Shown here piece after piece: positions 23,101 to 29,854 of a stretch of DNA of 29,854 bases. Under the pieces are notes generated by a model, which was not told where the DNA came from, searched no databases, and saw only the letters and a program-made list of their open reading frames with translations. The stretch's first letter is position 1, and every line of letters starts with the position of its first letter. The stretch covers positions 1-29,854 of the forward strand of contig JAUYDD010000186.1 in assembly GCA_030704765.1 (NCBI GenBank), in the 5' to 3' direction. Origin of the DNA: Nanobdellota archaeon. GTDB lineage: Archaea > Nanobdellota > Nanobdellia > Pacearchaeales > GW2011-AR1. Made by a program: the position numbers and the translations under genes.

Positions 23101-26100
23101 ACAAATGTTGGAGTTATTCTAATGAAACTTGCAATTCTGCACTAGGAGGAATATGTTATTGGCAGAGTTGGGAAAGTGAAGGAGCAACTGGCGGAGGTTC
23201 ATGCCAATCTATTTGTTGGAATGGAAGTTTTAATACACAAGGAGCTTGTTCTGCTTCTTATGGTTGTGCATGGAAATCAGAAAGTGGATGGTGTGAAGAA
23301 AGTGAAATGGCAGCATGCTCTAACATATCAAATATGAATAATCAAACATATTGTCAAAATACATCTGGTTGCAGATGGAAATCTTCTGGATGGTGTGATC
23401 CGAAATCAGGGGGATTTTCAACAGCTTCTGTTACAGCAGGAGGAGGAGTTGGAAGTGGAATGGGTGGTGATTGTTTTAAGTATGATGGAAACCAAACATT
23501 ATGCACAAATAAATTAATAATAAATATTAGTTGTGGTTGGAGTGTTAATCCAAGTCCAAGTTGTGAAGTTAATTGGGGAAATGATTGTTGGAGATATAGT
23601 TCTCCTGGTGCAGGAGGATGTAATGCAACAAATGGCTGCTGGTTTAAGAATGATACTTGGGGTAGCTATTGCACAAATATTATGGACCAATGCTGGAACA
23701 ATGTAAGTTATCAAATGTGGAATAATTCTGTAGGATGGGCTGGTAATTGTTCTTCAAATTATCTTTGCATTAATAATTCCTGGGAAGGATGTGAGCCGAG
23801 ATGCTCGTTATTAGATTTAACTTCATGTACAAATGCAACTTATAATGGAAAATGCAGATATACAACAGGATGGTGTAATCCTTCTATAATGAACGATATG
23901 TTTTCAGGAATGGAAGCTGGCGCTCCTGCACCTCTTGGAAGTGATAGTTGCGAAGAGGGAATACAAGCAAGTGTTGATATTTGCGGATTTGGAATGAAAG
24001 ATATGGGAGATAGTTATGGATTTGGAATAGGTGTAAATAGTTTTGAAAATTCTTCTGTTTGCAATAAAGAAAAATTATCTTCATTTGTCATGGGTATGGT
24101 TGGAGGGGGCGGAGGGGCAGCAGGTATGCCTGCAGGAGTCAGTGGTGGAGGATATGGCGGACAGGAAAAAACTGGAAGTGGTAATGAGACAGTTATAATT
24201 CTTGTTTATTTAGATACTGATGGAAGCACTTTAGGAGGATGCATGCTGGATTATATGCAAAACTCTACTGGTGCAGGTTATGAATTTAGATTTAAATATA
24301 CTTCAACATGGAATGCAAATACAAGCAAAGCTATTGAAACATTTAATTCTGATGAATGTGATAGCTCTAGTTGGAAAGCAGCTGATATTAAAATAAGTGC
24401 ATGGAAAAAGAAAATGTGTTCTGATATTGGTGGACCGATGATTGCTGTTAAAAAAGCTGATTTAGGTAAATTCCCTTCATTATATGACTCAACAAAAGAT
24501 ATAAGGGTTGCTGTTGCAACAATTGGAAATTTTGGAAATATTTCTTCTCCAACAGATAGTGCTGGGCCTGGGTGGGTAACTCCAGGAAGTGTTGATTTTG
24601 ATATTCAAAGTGCATTTTCATATGGTGCTGACTCTTCAAAGTTCGAAGATATCTTGAAAAACGGATTCGTTAAAGGAGAGGATTGTTTCAATAATGTTGA
24701 TGATGATGGTGAGGGAAATACTGATTGTGATGATTGGGATTGTCAGTATTCATCTAAATGTACAGGAACTGGAGTAAATACAGCAGGTCGTGCAGATACT
24801 TCTGCTCCATTAGTTACAGGAGTTAATATTGAAGAATATACTGATTCTGTTTTGATTATGTATGATACTAATAAACCTACAAACGGAACATTAGAATGGT
24901 ATGGAGCAGATTCTCAATGCTTGAATTCTACTAGTGGAGAGCCTGGATTATATATTATTCCTGATATTGGCATTGTAAAAAGCAATACTATAAGACAGTT
25001 TAAAACCTGGCATGTTGCTTCACTTTATGAAGGAGCAATTAAGATGAATTCAAGTGGATTTTTTACTTATAATGCTCCCCTTGCATCAGGTGTGAATTCT
25101 TATTATAAAATAAGAGTTTGTGATTCATCTGGAAAATGTTCTGTTAGCAAATGTTCTAGTTTCAAACTTCCAACATCTCTACAAAAGTGTGCATATTGTA
25201 ATTTTGTGACAAGAATAAAACCTCCTACTGGATGGAAAGTTGCATATGATATTGATAGAAATGGAATTTATGAGTATGTGCAAGGAGAAGTTTGTGGGCC
25301 AAATGCAGGAATGAAAACGAATTATACTACTGGAAGAAGAGTTAATGTTAAACTTTATGCAACTGATGGAAGTACTTATATTGAATTTTTAAATGCTAGT
25401 TTGACGAAATCAGGATTAAATGATAAAGTTAGAACAGTCAGTACTTCTGGTTCAATGATTAATGATGCTACAAAGAAAATTGTTGGCATGAATTCAGAAA
25501 CAAGAGACAAAATAGTAAATAACCTTCATCCAGAAGTTTGCAGAATCAAGATTCCTGTTGCAAGCGGAGCAACATGTGATAGATTATATCATTGTGATGA
25601 TAATGGTGAGAATTGTGTTGATAGAACAAGTATTGCAACACTAGTTAGTTCAGCAGATTGTTTATGGCAGGTTCCTTATTGCGAATTCTCTACATATAAA
25701 ACTTCTGGTGCTCCTGGAGGAACAACTGCTTCTGCTGGTGGCGGTGGTGGTGGGGGAGCAGCAGGTGCAATGATATATACTATTACAAATACACAATTAG
25801 CTGTAGGATATGCTAAAGAAATTGCTAAAAATGATAGAATTAAGTTTACAATAAATAACGAAACTCATTATACAGCTTTAGAAAGTTTTAGCTCAACAAC
25901 AGCTACAATAAATGTTTCTTCTACACCCCAAAAAGCGATACTTACAATAGGAGAAGAAAAAAAATTTGAATTAACAAATGATGGCTCATATGATATCCTT
26001 ATTAAACTGAATTATATCAATATGACTTCTAAAAAAATAAGTTTGACTATAAAAAGTATTAGTGAAAAAGTGATTACTCCTATTACAGAAAATGTTGTAG

Positions 26101-26276
26101 AAGATAAGACTAAAACAGAATCCTCTTCTCCTGATGAGTCTCCTGAAAAAGGAGTGGAAGAAAATGGAGTTAATCTTGGACCTTTAAGGTGGACATGGGT
26201 TATAATTGCAGTTATATTAGTTGCATTGATATTTTTAGTAATATTTAAAGTGATTAGAAAATATTTTAGATCCTAA
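20175..26276 (+). CDS. Giant Cys/Trp-rich repeat surface protein (2033 aa)
   Basis: An N-terminal signal peptide (about 1-29, LAVIILFLFIFIYLNFVSA) and a C-terminal membrane helix (about 2005-2024, WVIIAVILVALIFLVIFKV) followed by RKYFRS anchor an exported protein. Blocks at about 30-345 and 775-1270 consist of dozens of short units of the form CW-x(n)-C-x(n)-GC-x-W, often ending GWC. Each unit is about 30-45 residues with paired cysteines, so extensive disulfide bonding outside the cell is expected. Two acidic motifs (CWDGIDNTDDNLIDCADSSC near 748 and CFNNVDDDGEGNTDCDDWDC near 1502) resemble calcium-binding D-x-D-x-D loops. Glycine-rich hinges occur near 375, 1080, 1310 and 1855. Many N-x-S/T sequons suggest glycosylation. 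Residues from about 1550 are beta-rich, fibronectin-like in style. A cell-surface or attachment protein is likely. Confidence 0.88.
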   Translation: MKKMVKKSNLAVIILFLFIFIYLNFVSASSCWLYTSNATGQCTAANGCRWKTDSWSLTGWCEELNCWSLNSQSECTTTNVPGKNCTWTSGGTSYGCEKLSCWSLSGTNANSCVNSSVGLSCEWQNSCYQSGTGSMNCWQYQNQSSCLNVTGCLWGNCMEKGCWSYNNASICNAAKDWNGRNCTWNSNNIYCEENGCWKYYNQTDCSNTVITKGLRCQWKYNSCQDIDCYTWDFTNTTACINNSLNLSCSWSGSYCMKQDCWSYNTQPTCQNQSGCLWKAYVSSGWCNEVNCWTWDSMNGGNQSRCQNNTYGLSCSWSGNPAGNLTNGWCYKNIASLSCSNFTTERSCMDTYYCWWQYDNFNNLNEGGICSEPGSFGGGGGGFNTNTTILNDWNPGCYIFDMNSTDCNNVIGCNYTGSNCVSVNNSYGGNITLNGLNCSYINNSQLCNSLPALSSCCSWQNGSCIASKLSSSCRDQVTTPPEGADFCEDYNSYSSQALCEQIAGSPWYMPCEWNNASSKCSFKASDVFGNETQSLAKIDNKKNCESAGGKWITENYCEGNISVPAGRCEYKFDEEDNCDKACFACEIKDSNGNSVNATNAASACSGSKLGICDFENNTRAANGIGFCKAKEQFKKGIAGDCDINCGDCVYKGNANNNDTTKRPSYFCSLSKANSDGGGCKWITDNSTATGGYCVNKGEKTCEDSCDRCNSQTNCVNLGRTSISNQTGSCKWQGSETTGSCVANIGQDVEICWDGIDNTDDNLIDCADSSCYADSSCGFVSGDCFGWTANASCVNHDCEWVTDKWGSWCDFKGSQCWKYNQNSSICNNNIHCQWSAGTGTMTGWCEKDWSQQENCMGLSQSSCMAANTSGCNWTLDSWCSGNGNGSEWCSDNGGWCDNILFKPKDCWKYSSLSGCNVVSGCSWRTDQYSMPHCEVNWSANCWQYTSNETCRNNSLTSGNCIWDIPLGGGGGWCMNKADKCWSYSNETCNSALGGICYWQSWESEGATGGGSCQSICWNGSFNTQGACSASYGCAWKSESGWCEESEMAACSNISNMNNQTYCQNTSGCRWKSSGWCDPKSGGFSTASVTAGGGVGSGMGGDCFKYDGNQTLCTNKLIINISCGWSVNPSPSCEVNWGNDCWRYSSPGAGGCNATNGCWFKNDTWGSYCTNIMDQCWNNVSYQMWNNSVGWAGNCSSNYLCINNSWEGCEPRCSLLDLTSCTNATYNGKCRYTTGWCNPSIMNDMFSGMEAGAPAPLGSDSCEEGIQASVDICGFGMKDMGDSYGFGIGVNSFENSSVCNKEKLSSFVMGMVGGGGGAAGMPAGVSGGGYGGQEKTGSGNETVIILVYLDTDGSTLGGCMLDYMQNSTGAGYEFRFKYTSTWNANTSKAIETFNSDECDSSSWKAADIKISAWKKKMCSDIGGPMIAVKKADLGKFPSLYDSTKDIRVAVATIGNFGNISSPTDSAGPGWVTPGSVDFDIQSAFSYGADSSKFEDILKNGFVKGEDCFNNVDDDGEGNTDCDDWDCQYSSKCTGTGVNTAGRADTSAPLVTGVNIEEYTDSVLIMYDTNKPTNGTLEWYGADSQCLNSTSGEPGLYIIPDIGIVKSNTIRQFKTWHVASLYEGAIKMNSSGFFTYNAPLASGVNSYYKIRVCDSSGKCSVSKCSSFKLPTSLQKCAYCNFVTRIKPPTGWKVAYDIDRNGIYEYVQGEVCGPNAGMKTNYTTGRRVNVKLYATDGSTYIEFLNASLTKSGLNDKVRTVSTSGSMINDATKKIVGMNSETRDKIVNNLHPEVCRIKIPVASGATCDRLYHCDDNGENCVDRTSIATLVSSADCLWQVPYCEFSTYKTSGAPGGTTASAGGGGGGGAAGAMIYTITNTQLAVGYAKEIAKNDRIKFTINNETHYTALESFSSTTATINVSSTPQKAILTIGEEKKFELTNDGSYDILIKLNYINMTSKKISLTIKSISEKVITPITENVVEDKTKTESSSPDESPEKGVEENGVNLGPLRWTWVIIAVILVALIFLVIFKVIRKYFRS

Positions 26277-26287
26277 TCTTATTTTAT

Positions 26288-26443
26288 ATCAAAAAAATTT
26301 CCTGAAAAATTGCCTGCTCCATCCTTCAGGATGGAGTTTGATCGGCGATTTTTCTGATTCGGAAATTTTTAGGATGCTCGAGAATTGAAAACTGTAACAT
26401 TAGCTACGACCACATGATGAATCATGAGGTTTTCAATTCTCGA
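26288..26443 (-). ncRNA. Structured RNA family, copy 2
   Basis: Read on the minus strand from 26443. Domain 1 is a perfect 15-bp stem between 26429-26443 and 26378-26392 enclosing an inner hairpin (CATGAT/ATCATG). The linker GCATCCTAAAAAT follows. In domain 2, AAATTTCC pairs with GGAAATTT, then GAAAAATCGCC pairs with GGCAATTTTTC around GATCAAA and a CTCCATCC/GGATGGAG hairpin. The RNA ends in seven T followed by GATAT, as in copy 1. A TATA-like AAAAATTTTAAG lies about 20-26 nt before 26443. Its 3' end is about 10 nt from the stop of the giant surface-protein gene, so it may also end that gene's transcript. Confidence 0.6.
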
Positions 26444-26564
26444 CATAATTATAACTTAAAATTTTTAATTCAAACAGCTTAAATTATTTTATTGTTTATA
26501 TTTTCCTTTTTTTATCATCAGTGTTAAGGAAGCTGTCAAATTATTTAACCAGCAATAAGAATAA

Positions 26565-26729
26565 TCATTCAATCTCCACGATATATTTCCCTTTGCCTTT
26601 TTTAAAATCAATTTCTTTTTTCCAGGTAGCATGGGGGTATTTCTTCATTAGATTTTCAATAAAAGGCCATGAATTTTCAAGCCCGAGATTTGTTCCTCCA
26701 ACAAGAGCAAAAGATAGTTCTATTATCAT
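26565..26729 (-). CDS. Small conserved-looking protein (54 aa)
   Basis: Read from the ATG at 26729: MIIELSFALVGGTNLGLENS, then WPFIENLMKKYPHATWKKE and a basic strand pair ending GKGKYIVEIE. It is a compact alpha/beta mini-domain with Gly-Gly-Thr-Asn and a helix bearing aromatic residues. No family is recognised. The plus-strand frame covering the same bases is low-complexity and F/S-rich, as expected for a shadow. A TATA-like stretch lies about 20-30 nt upstream on the minus strand. Confidence 0.5.
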   Translation of the reverse strand: MIIELSFALVGGTNLGLENSWPFIENLMKKYPHATWKKEIDFKKGKGKYIVEIE

Positions 26730-26944
26730 CGTTACATTTCTTTATACTTATTTTAAGTATCAATTATTTATATATAAAACTAGATTTTGAAATATATATT
26801 TTAAAGTGATATATATTTATATACTAAAAATCTTAAAAGTAGTTACAAGTAATTATTAAGTAGTATTTGTTATTTTTTAATTTTTGACTATAGAAATGTT
26901 TTTAATGCCTCTTTTTTTAGAAATATTATAGATAAAAAGAGCAA

Positions 26945-27736
26945 ATGGTAATATATTCTCATTCCAAACTTTCAATATTTGAGCAGTGCAAAAAAAAATA
27001 CAAATTAAAATATATAGATAAGATTCCTCCTGAAATTGAACAGACTATTGAAGGTTATTTAGGTGAAAAAGTCCATGAGACTTTGGAATGGATTTATATA
27101 AACCGGATGCAAGATATCTTAGTCTCCCTTGATGAAGCTATAGAATATTATATTAGTTCTTGGAACAAGGATTATTCCAATGAAATAAAAATAGTCAATA
27201 TTGAGAATCCTCCTGAATTATATTTTAATAAAGGAGTAAAATTTATAATAGATTATTTCACAAAACACCACCCTTTCTTAGATAACACCATTGCTTTAGA
27301 AAAAAAAGTCTATGTAACTCTTGATTCAGAAGGTAAATATGTTCTTCAAGGTTATATAGATAGACTAGTTCATGATAAAGAAAGAAATATTTTTGAGGTT
27401 CATGATTACAAGACCGGAGGTTCAATGAAATCTCAGGAAGAATTAGACAAAGACAGGCAATTAGCTTTATATTCTATCGCTATAAAACAAAATCATAATA
27501 ATCCAGAAGTCCGTTTGATATGGCATTTTTTAGATTTCAATGAAAAAAGAGTTTCTAAAAGAACTGATGAAGAACTCGAAAATTTAAGAAAAGAGATTAT
27601 TGAATTAATAAATAAGATAGAATCTACAATAGATTTTCCAGCAAATCCAACCTGTCTATGCAAGTGGTGTGAATTCAGAGGTTATTGCATTGAAGGTATG
27701 GGTTTTGAAAGCAATAAATACGATTATTATTCATAA
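26945..27736 (+). CDS. PD-(D/E)XK nuclease with a Cas4/AddB-type Fe-S site
   Basis: 263 residues with RecB-family nuclease motifs in order: H44 (GEKVHETLEW), D139 (LQGYIDRLV), D154-x-K156 (EVHDYKTG) and Q172/Y176 (RQLALYS). The cysteines match the Cas4/AddB iron-sulfur staple: C15 near the N-terminus (FEQCKKKYK) and C239-x2-C242-x5-C248 at the C-terminus, with C237 beside them. It should cut single-stranded or processed DNA ends. The stop is 1 nt before the helicase start, so the two genes are one translationally coupled operon. No cas genes or CRISPR array are present, so a stand-alone DNA-processing role is more likely than adaptation. Confidence 0.88.
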   Translation: MVIYSHSKLSIFEQCKKKYKLKYIDKIPPEIEQTIEGYLGEKVHETLEWIYINRMQDILVSLDEAIEYYISSWNKDYSNEIKIVNIENPPELYFNKGVKFIIDYFTKHHPFLDNTIALEKKVYVTLDSEGKYVLQGYIDRLVHDKERNIFEVHDYKTGGSMKSQEELDKDRQLALYSIAIKQNHNNPEVRLIWHFLDFNEKRVSKRTDEELENLRKEIIELINKIESTIDFPANPTCLCKWCEFRGYCIEGMGFESNKYDYYS

Positions 27737-27737
27737 A

Positions 27738-29663
27738 ATGTGGAACTTATTCGAAGATGATAAAGAACTGGCTCCTTTAGTTTTTTCTAATGGCAAGACG
27801 CAAGCTGACATTGTTAAAGAAGTTATTGATACAGTAAAGGAAGGTTATAAGGTTATTTTTATTAAAGGAATGTGTGGAACTGGAAAAAGTGCTGTTGCCT
27901 TAAACTTAGCTAGGCACTTAGGAAAAACATCTATTGTTGTTCCAATAAAATCCTTGCAAGAACAGTATTCAAGGGATTATGCAGGTAAAAAATACGTAAT
28001 GCATAATGGAAAAAAATTAAAAATTTCCCCCATTTTAGGAAGAAATAATTTCAAGTGCAGATACCTGGAAGAGAATAATCTTAAAGACTTATCTCTAAAT
28101 AATTCCTTAAAAGAAAAAAATTCAACATTAACCGAAGTTTTTAATAAACCAGCTAAGCTGCATTTCCCTAAAGACGACAAATCCTGTGATAATATCTATC
28201 TTCCATGTAAAATAGAGATAAAACAAAAAAATATCGCTATAATCCAGGAATTCATTAAAAAAAATCCTGATGTAGATATTTTAGATTTTGATTCTGTTGC
28301 AGATATCAGGAGAATGACTATAGCTCCTATATGTCCTTATTGGTCACCTATTGTTGCAGGAGAATATGAATTAAAAAAATTTAAAGAAGCAAAAAAAATC
28401 AGGTATAAAGGTTTGAACAACAAGAGTTTTATTATTTATCAAAGAAAAAACGGTTGTCCATATTATGAACAATATACAAATTATGATGATTCTGATGTTC
28501 TTATTTTTAATAGCTTGAAATACAAAATAGAATCCCTCATGGATAGAAAACCTTTAACAGAACTAGAGATAATAGACGAATGTGATGAATTCTTGGATAG
28601 TTTCACAATAGAAGAATCAATCAACCTCAATAGGTTGGCCTATGCTTTGAACGCTGTTATCACAAAAGATGAAAAAATAAAATCCTCGATAGCAGAGATT
28701 ATCGATATTATAAATACAATCAAGATAAAGTATAAGGATATTAGGGCAGACGAGACCTTAGGTTTAGAAGGTACAATAATTCAGGATTTAATGCAGTCAA
28801 TTATGTTTAGCAGGGAGTTAGTAGAGGAAATAGAACTCGATGAGCATAATTATCTTTATCATTTTGATGAAGTTGTAAAGACTTTTTCTGATTTTTTTAA
28901 TGAGACTTTTTTTTCAATAGATAAAAAAGATAACAACATAATAATAAACCTAGTTACAACGAATCTTGAAAAAAGATTCAAAGAACTTTTAGATAAAAAC
29001 AAAGTTTTTGTCATGATGTCCGGAACTATTCATTCAGAATCTGTATTGAAAAATATATTTGGTATACAGAAATTCAAGATAATAGAGGCAGAAATAAAAC
29101 ATCAAGGAGAATTATTGAAATGCAATAATGGATTTGAAAAAGATTGTAGCTATGCAAGTTTTCAAAATCATAAAATAACAAGGCAAGAATATCTGGAAAA
29201 TCTTTCAAGAATAATAACTCTTGCTAAAAAACCGGTCCTTGTTCATGTGAATAGTTTTTCAGATCTTCCAATAGAATTTGAAAGATCTCAATTAAATATA
29301 GATAACCTGCCAACACAAGAAGAATTAATAAAAGAACAAATAGAAGATCCATTTGGAAAAAGAATAAATGAATTTAAAGAAAAGAAAATAGACATTCTTT
29401 TCACAACCAAATGTTCAAGAGGTGTGGATTTTCCAGGAGATACATGTAATAGCATAGTTGTGACTCGATTTCCTTATCCTAATATCACTGGATTGTTCTG
29501 GAAAATATTGAAAAAAACAAAACCTGCATATTTCATGAGCTTTTATATGGATAAAGCAAGAAGAGAGCTTCTTCAAAGAATATATAGGGGTTTAAGGAGT
29601 AAAGATGATAAAGTATGCTTGTTATCTCCTGATTCAAGAGTCTTGGATTTTGAGATAGAATGA
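27738..29663 (+). CDS. XPD/Rad3/DinG-like superfamily 2 helicase
   Basis: 641 residues from the ATG at 27738; the same frame is open upstream but overlaps the nuclease. Motifs: Walker A GMCGTGKS (44-51), a DECD box (about 279-282) in place of DEAH, and motif VI QRIYRGLR (about 612-619) with SRGVDFPG before it. Cysteines near 107, 149, 156, 198 and 239 lie between motifs I and II, where XPD carries its 4Fe-4S cluster. Such helicases unwind DNA 5'-3'. With the coupled Fe-S nuclease this makes a helicase-nuclease pair, comparable in logic to AddAB or to DinG with an exonuclease, likely for repair or defence. An RNA element begins 57 nt downstream. Confidence 0.88.
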   Translation: MWNLFEDDKELAPLVFSNGKTQADIVKEVIDTVKEGYKVIFIKGMCGTGKSAVALNLARHLGKTSIVVPIKSLQEQYSRDYAGKKYVMHNGKKLKISPILGRNNFKCRYLEENNLKDLSLNNSLKEKNSTLTEVFNKPAKLHFPKDDKSCDNIYLPCKIEIKQKNIAIIQEFIKKNPDVDILDFDSVADIRRMTIAPICPYWSPIVAGEYELKKFKEAKKIRYKGLNNKSFIIYQRKNGCPYYEQYTNYDDSDVLIFNSLKYKIESLMDRKPLTELEIIDECDEFLDSFTIEESINLNRLAYALNAVITKDEKIKSSIAEIIDIINTIKIKYKDIRADETLGLEGTIIQDLMQSIMFSRELVEEIELDEHNYLYHFDEVVKTFSDFFNETFFSIDKKDNNIIINLVTTNLEKRFKELLDKNKVFVMMSGTIHSESVLKNIFGIQKFKIIEAEIKHQGELLKCNNGFEKDCSYASFQNHKITRQEYLENLSRIITLAKKPVLVHVNSFSDLPIEFERSQLNIDNLPTQEELIKEQIEDPFGKRINEFKEKKIDILFTTKCSRGVDFPGDTCNSIVVTRFPYPNITGLFWKILKKTKPAYFMSFYMDKARRELLQRIYRGLRSKDDKVCLLSPDSRVLDFEIE

Positions 29664-29720
29664 AAATGAATACTATTAATTATAAATCATCTTTAAAGTT
29701 ATATAATCCAGATGATTATG

Positions 29721-29854
29721 TCGGAAATTGAAAACCTCATCTTTTAAGATGAGGTAGTTTACTTGCATTCAATTTCCGAGCATCCTAAAAATTTCCGAAT
29801 CAGAAAAATCGCCGATCAAACTCCATCCTTCAGGATGGAGTAGGCGATTTTTCA
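29721..29854 (+). ncRNA. Structured RNA family, copy 3 (runs off the window)
   Basis: CTTTAAAG at 29691-29698 is centred 26 nt before 29721. Domain 1: TCGGAAATTGAA (29721-29732) pairs with TTCAATTTCCGA (29768-29779) and encloses CCTCATCTTTTAAGATGAGG (29735-29754). The linker GCATCCTAAAAAT follows. Domain 2: GAAAAATCGCC (29803-29813) pairs with GGCGATTTTTC (29843-29853), enclosing GATCAAA and the hairpin CTCCATCC/GGATGGAG (29821-29840). By comparison with copy 2 the missing end should pair with AAATTTCC and finish in a T-run. Confidence 0.6.

Noticed and set aside
20308..24639. Several minus-strand frames inside the giant surface-protein gene
   Set aside because: They arise from the codon bias of the Cys/Trp repeats on the other strand, with no starts or promoters.
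26521..26790. Plus-strand 89-codon frame after the giant gene
   Set aside because: GTG start, F/S/I-rich and low-complexity; the minus-strand 54-codon gene on the same bases looks more protein-like.
26945..27736. Naming the nuclease cas4
   Set aside because: The Fe-S and nuclease motifs match, but there is no cas1, cas2 or repeat array nearby, and the helicase partner points elsewhere.
1..29854. CRISPR array or tRNA/rRNA genes
   Set aside because: No regularly spaced 25-40-bp repeats with unique spacers were seen; the short 10-12-bp periodic repeats are inside genes A and B or are operator-like. No cloverleaf with a GTTCRAAYC arm or rRNA core was found.

Overview
The window looks like a DPANN-type archaeal genome (Woesearchaeota/Pacearchaeota-like; inferred, not proven). 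It is very AT-rich and gene-compact. Most starts are leaderless, with a CTTTAAAAAC- or TTTATATA-type TATA box about 25 nt upstream of the ATG. Its recognisable genes are archaeal in style: Lhr helicase, XerA recombinase, XPD/Rad3-like Fe-S helicase and small zinc ribbons. No rRNA, tRNA or CRISPR array was seen.

Layout. 1-4.5 kb: a conserved unknown protein, an SbcD-like metallophosphoesterase next to an Lhr helicase, and a small winged-helix protein. 4.5-6.7 kb: two convergent genes, here called A and B, each encoding coiled coil + low-complexity linker + winged helix. The linker DNA is itself an array of short repeats. Both repeat types also lie side by side upstream of the metallophosphoesterase, and the B type recurs in other intergenic regions. 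7-14 kb: a gene-poor accessory stretch with small unknown and membrane proteins, a RelE/ParE-type toxin with its short antitoxin, a decayed paralogue, an ORF broken by two TAG codons, a truncated ORF, tiny zinc-ribbon genes and several repeated hairpins or palindromes. It ends at a XerA-type recombinase preceded by an inverted repeat with a 6-bp spacer. 15-19.3 kb: an AAA ATPase, two radical-SAM proteins (one with an unusual cysteine motif) and desulfoferrodoxin. 19.3-20 kb: a structured intergenic region and a small gene flanked by inverted repeats. 20-26.3 kb: a 2,033-residue cysteine/tryptophan-rich secreted, membrane-anchored protein. 26.3-29.85 kb: a PD-(D/E)XK Fe-S nuclease and an XPD-like helicase in one operon.

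The two strongest candidates for something undescribed are these. (1) A three-copy structured RNA family of about 160 nt at 7526, 26443 (minus strand) and 29721. Each copy has a TATA-like box near -26, compensatory base changes in its first long stem and a shared two-domain layout; the two complete copies end in a T-run. (2) The A/B winged-helix pair whose own genes carry the repeat arrays that they may bind. All functional statements below rest on motif reading; no database search was possible.
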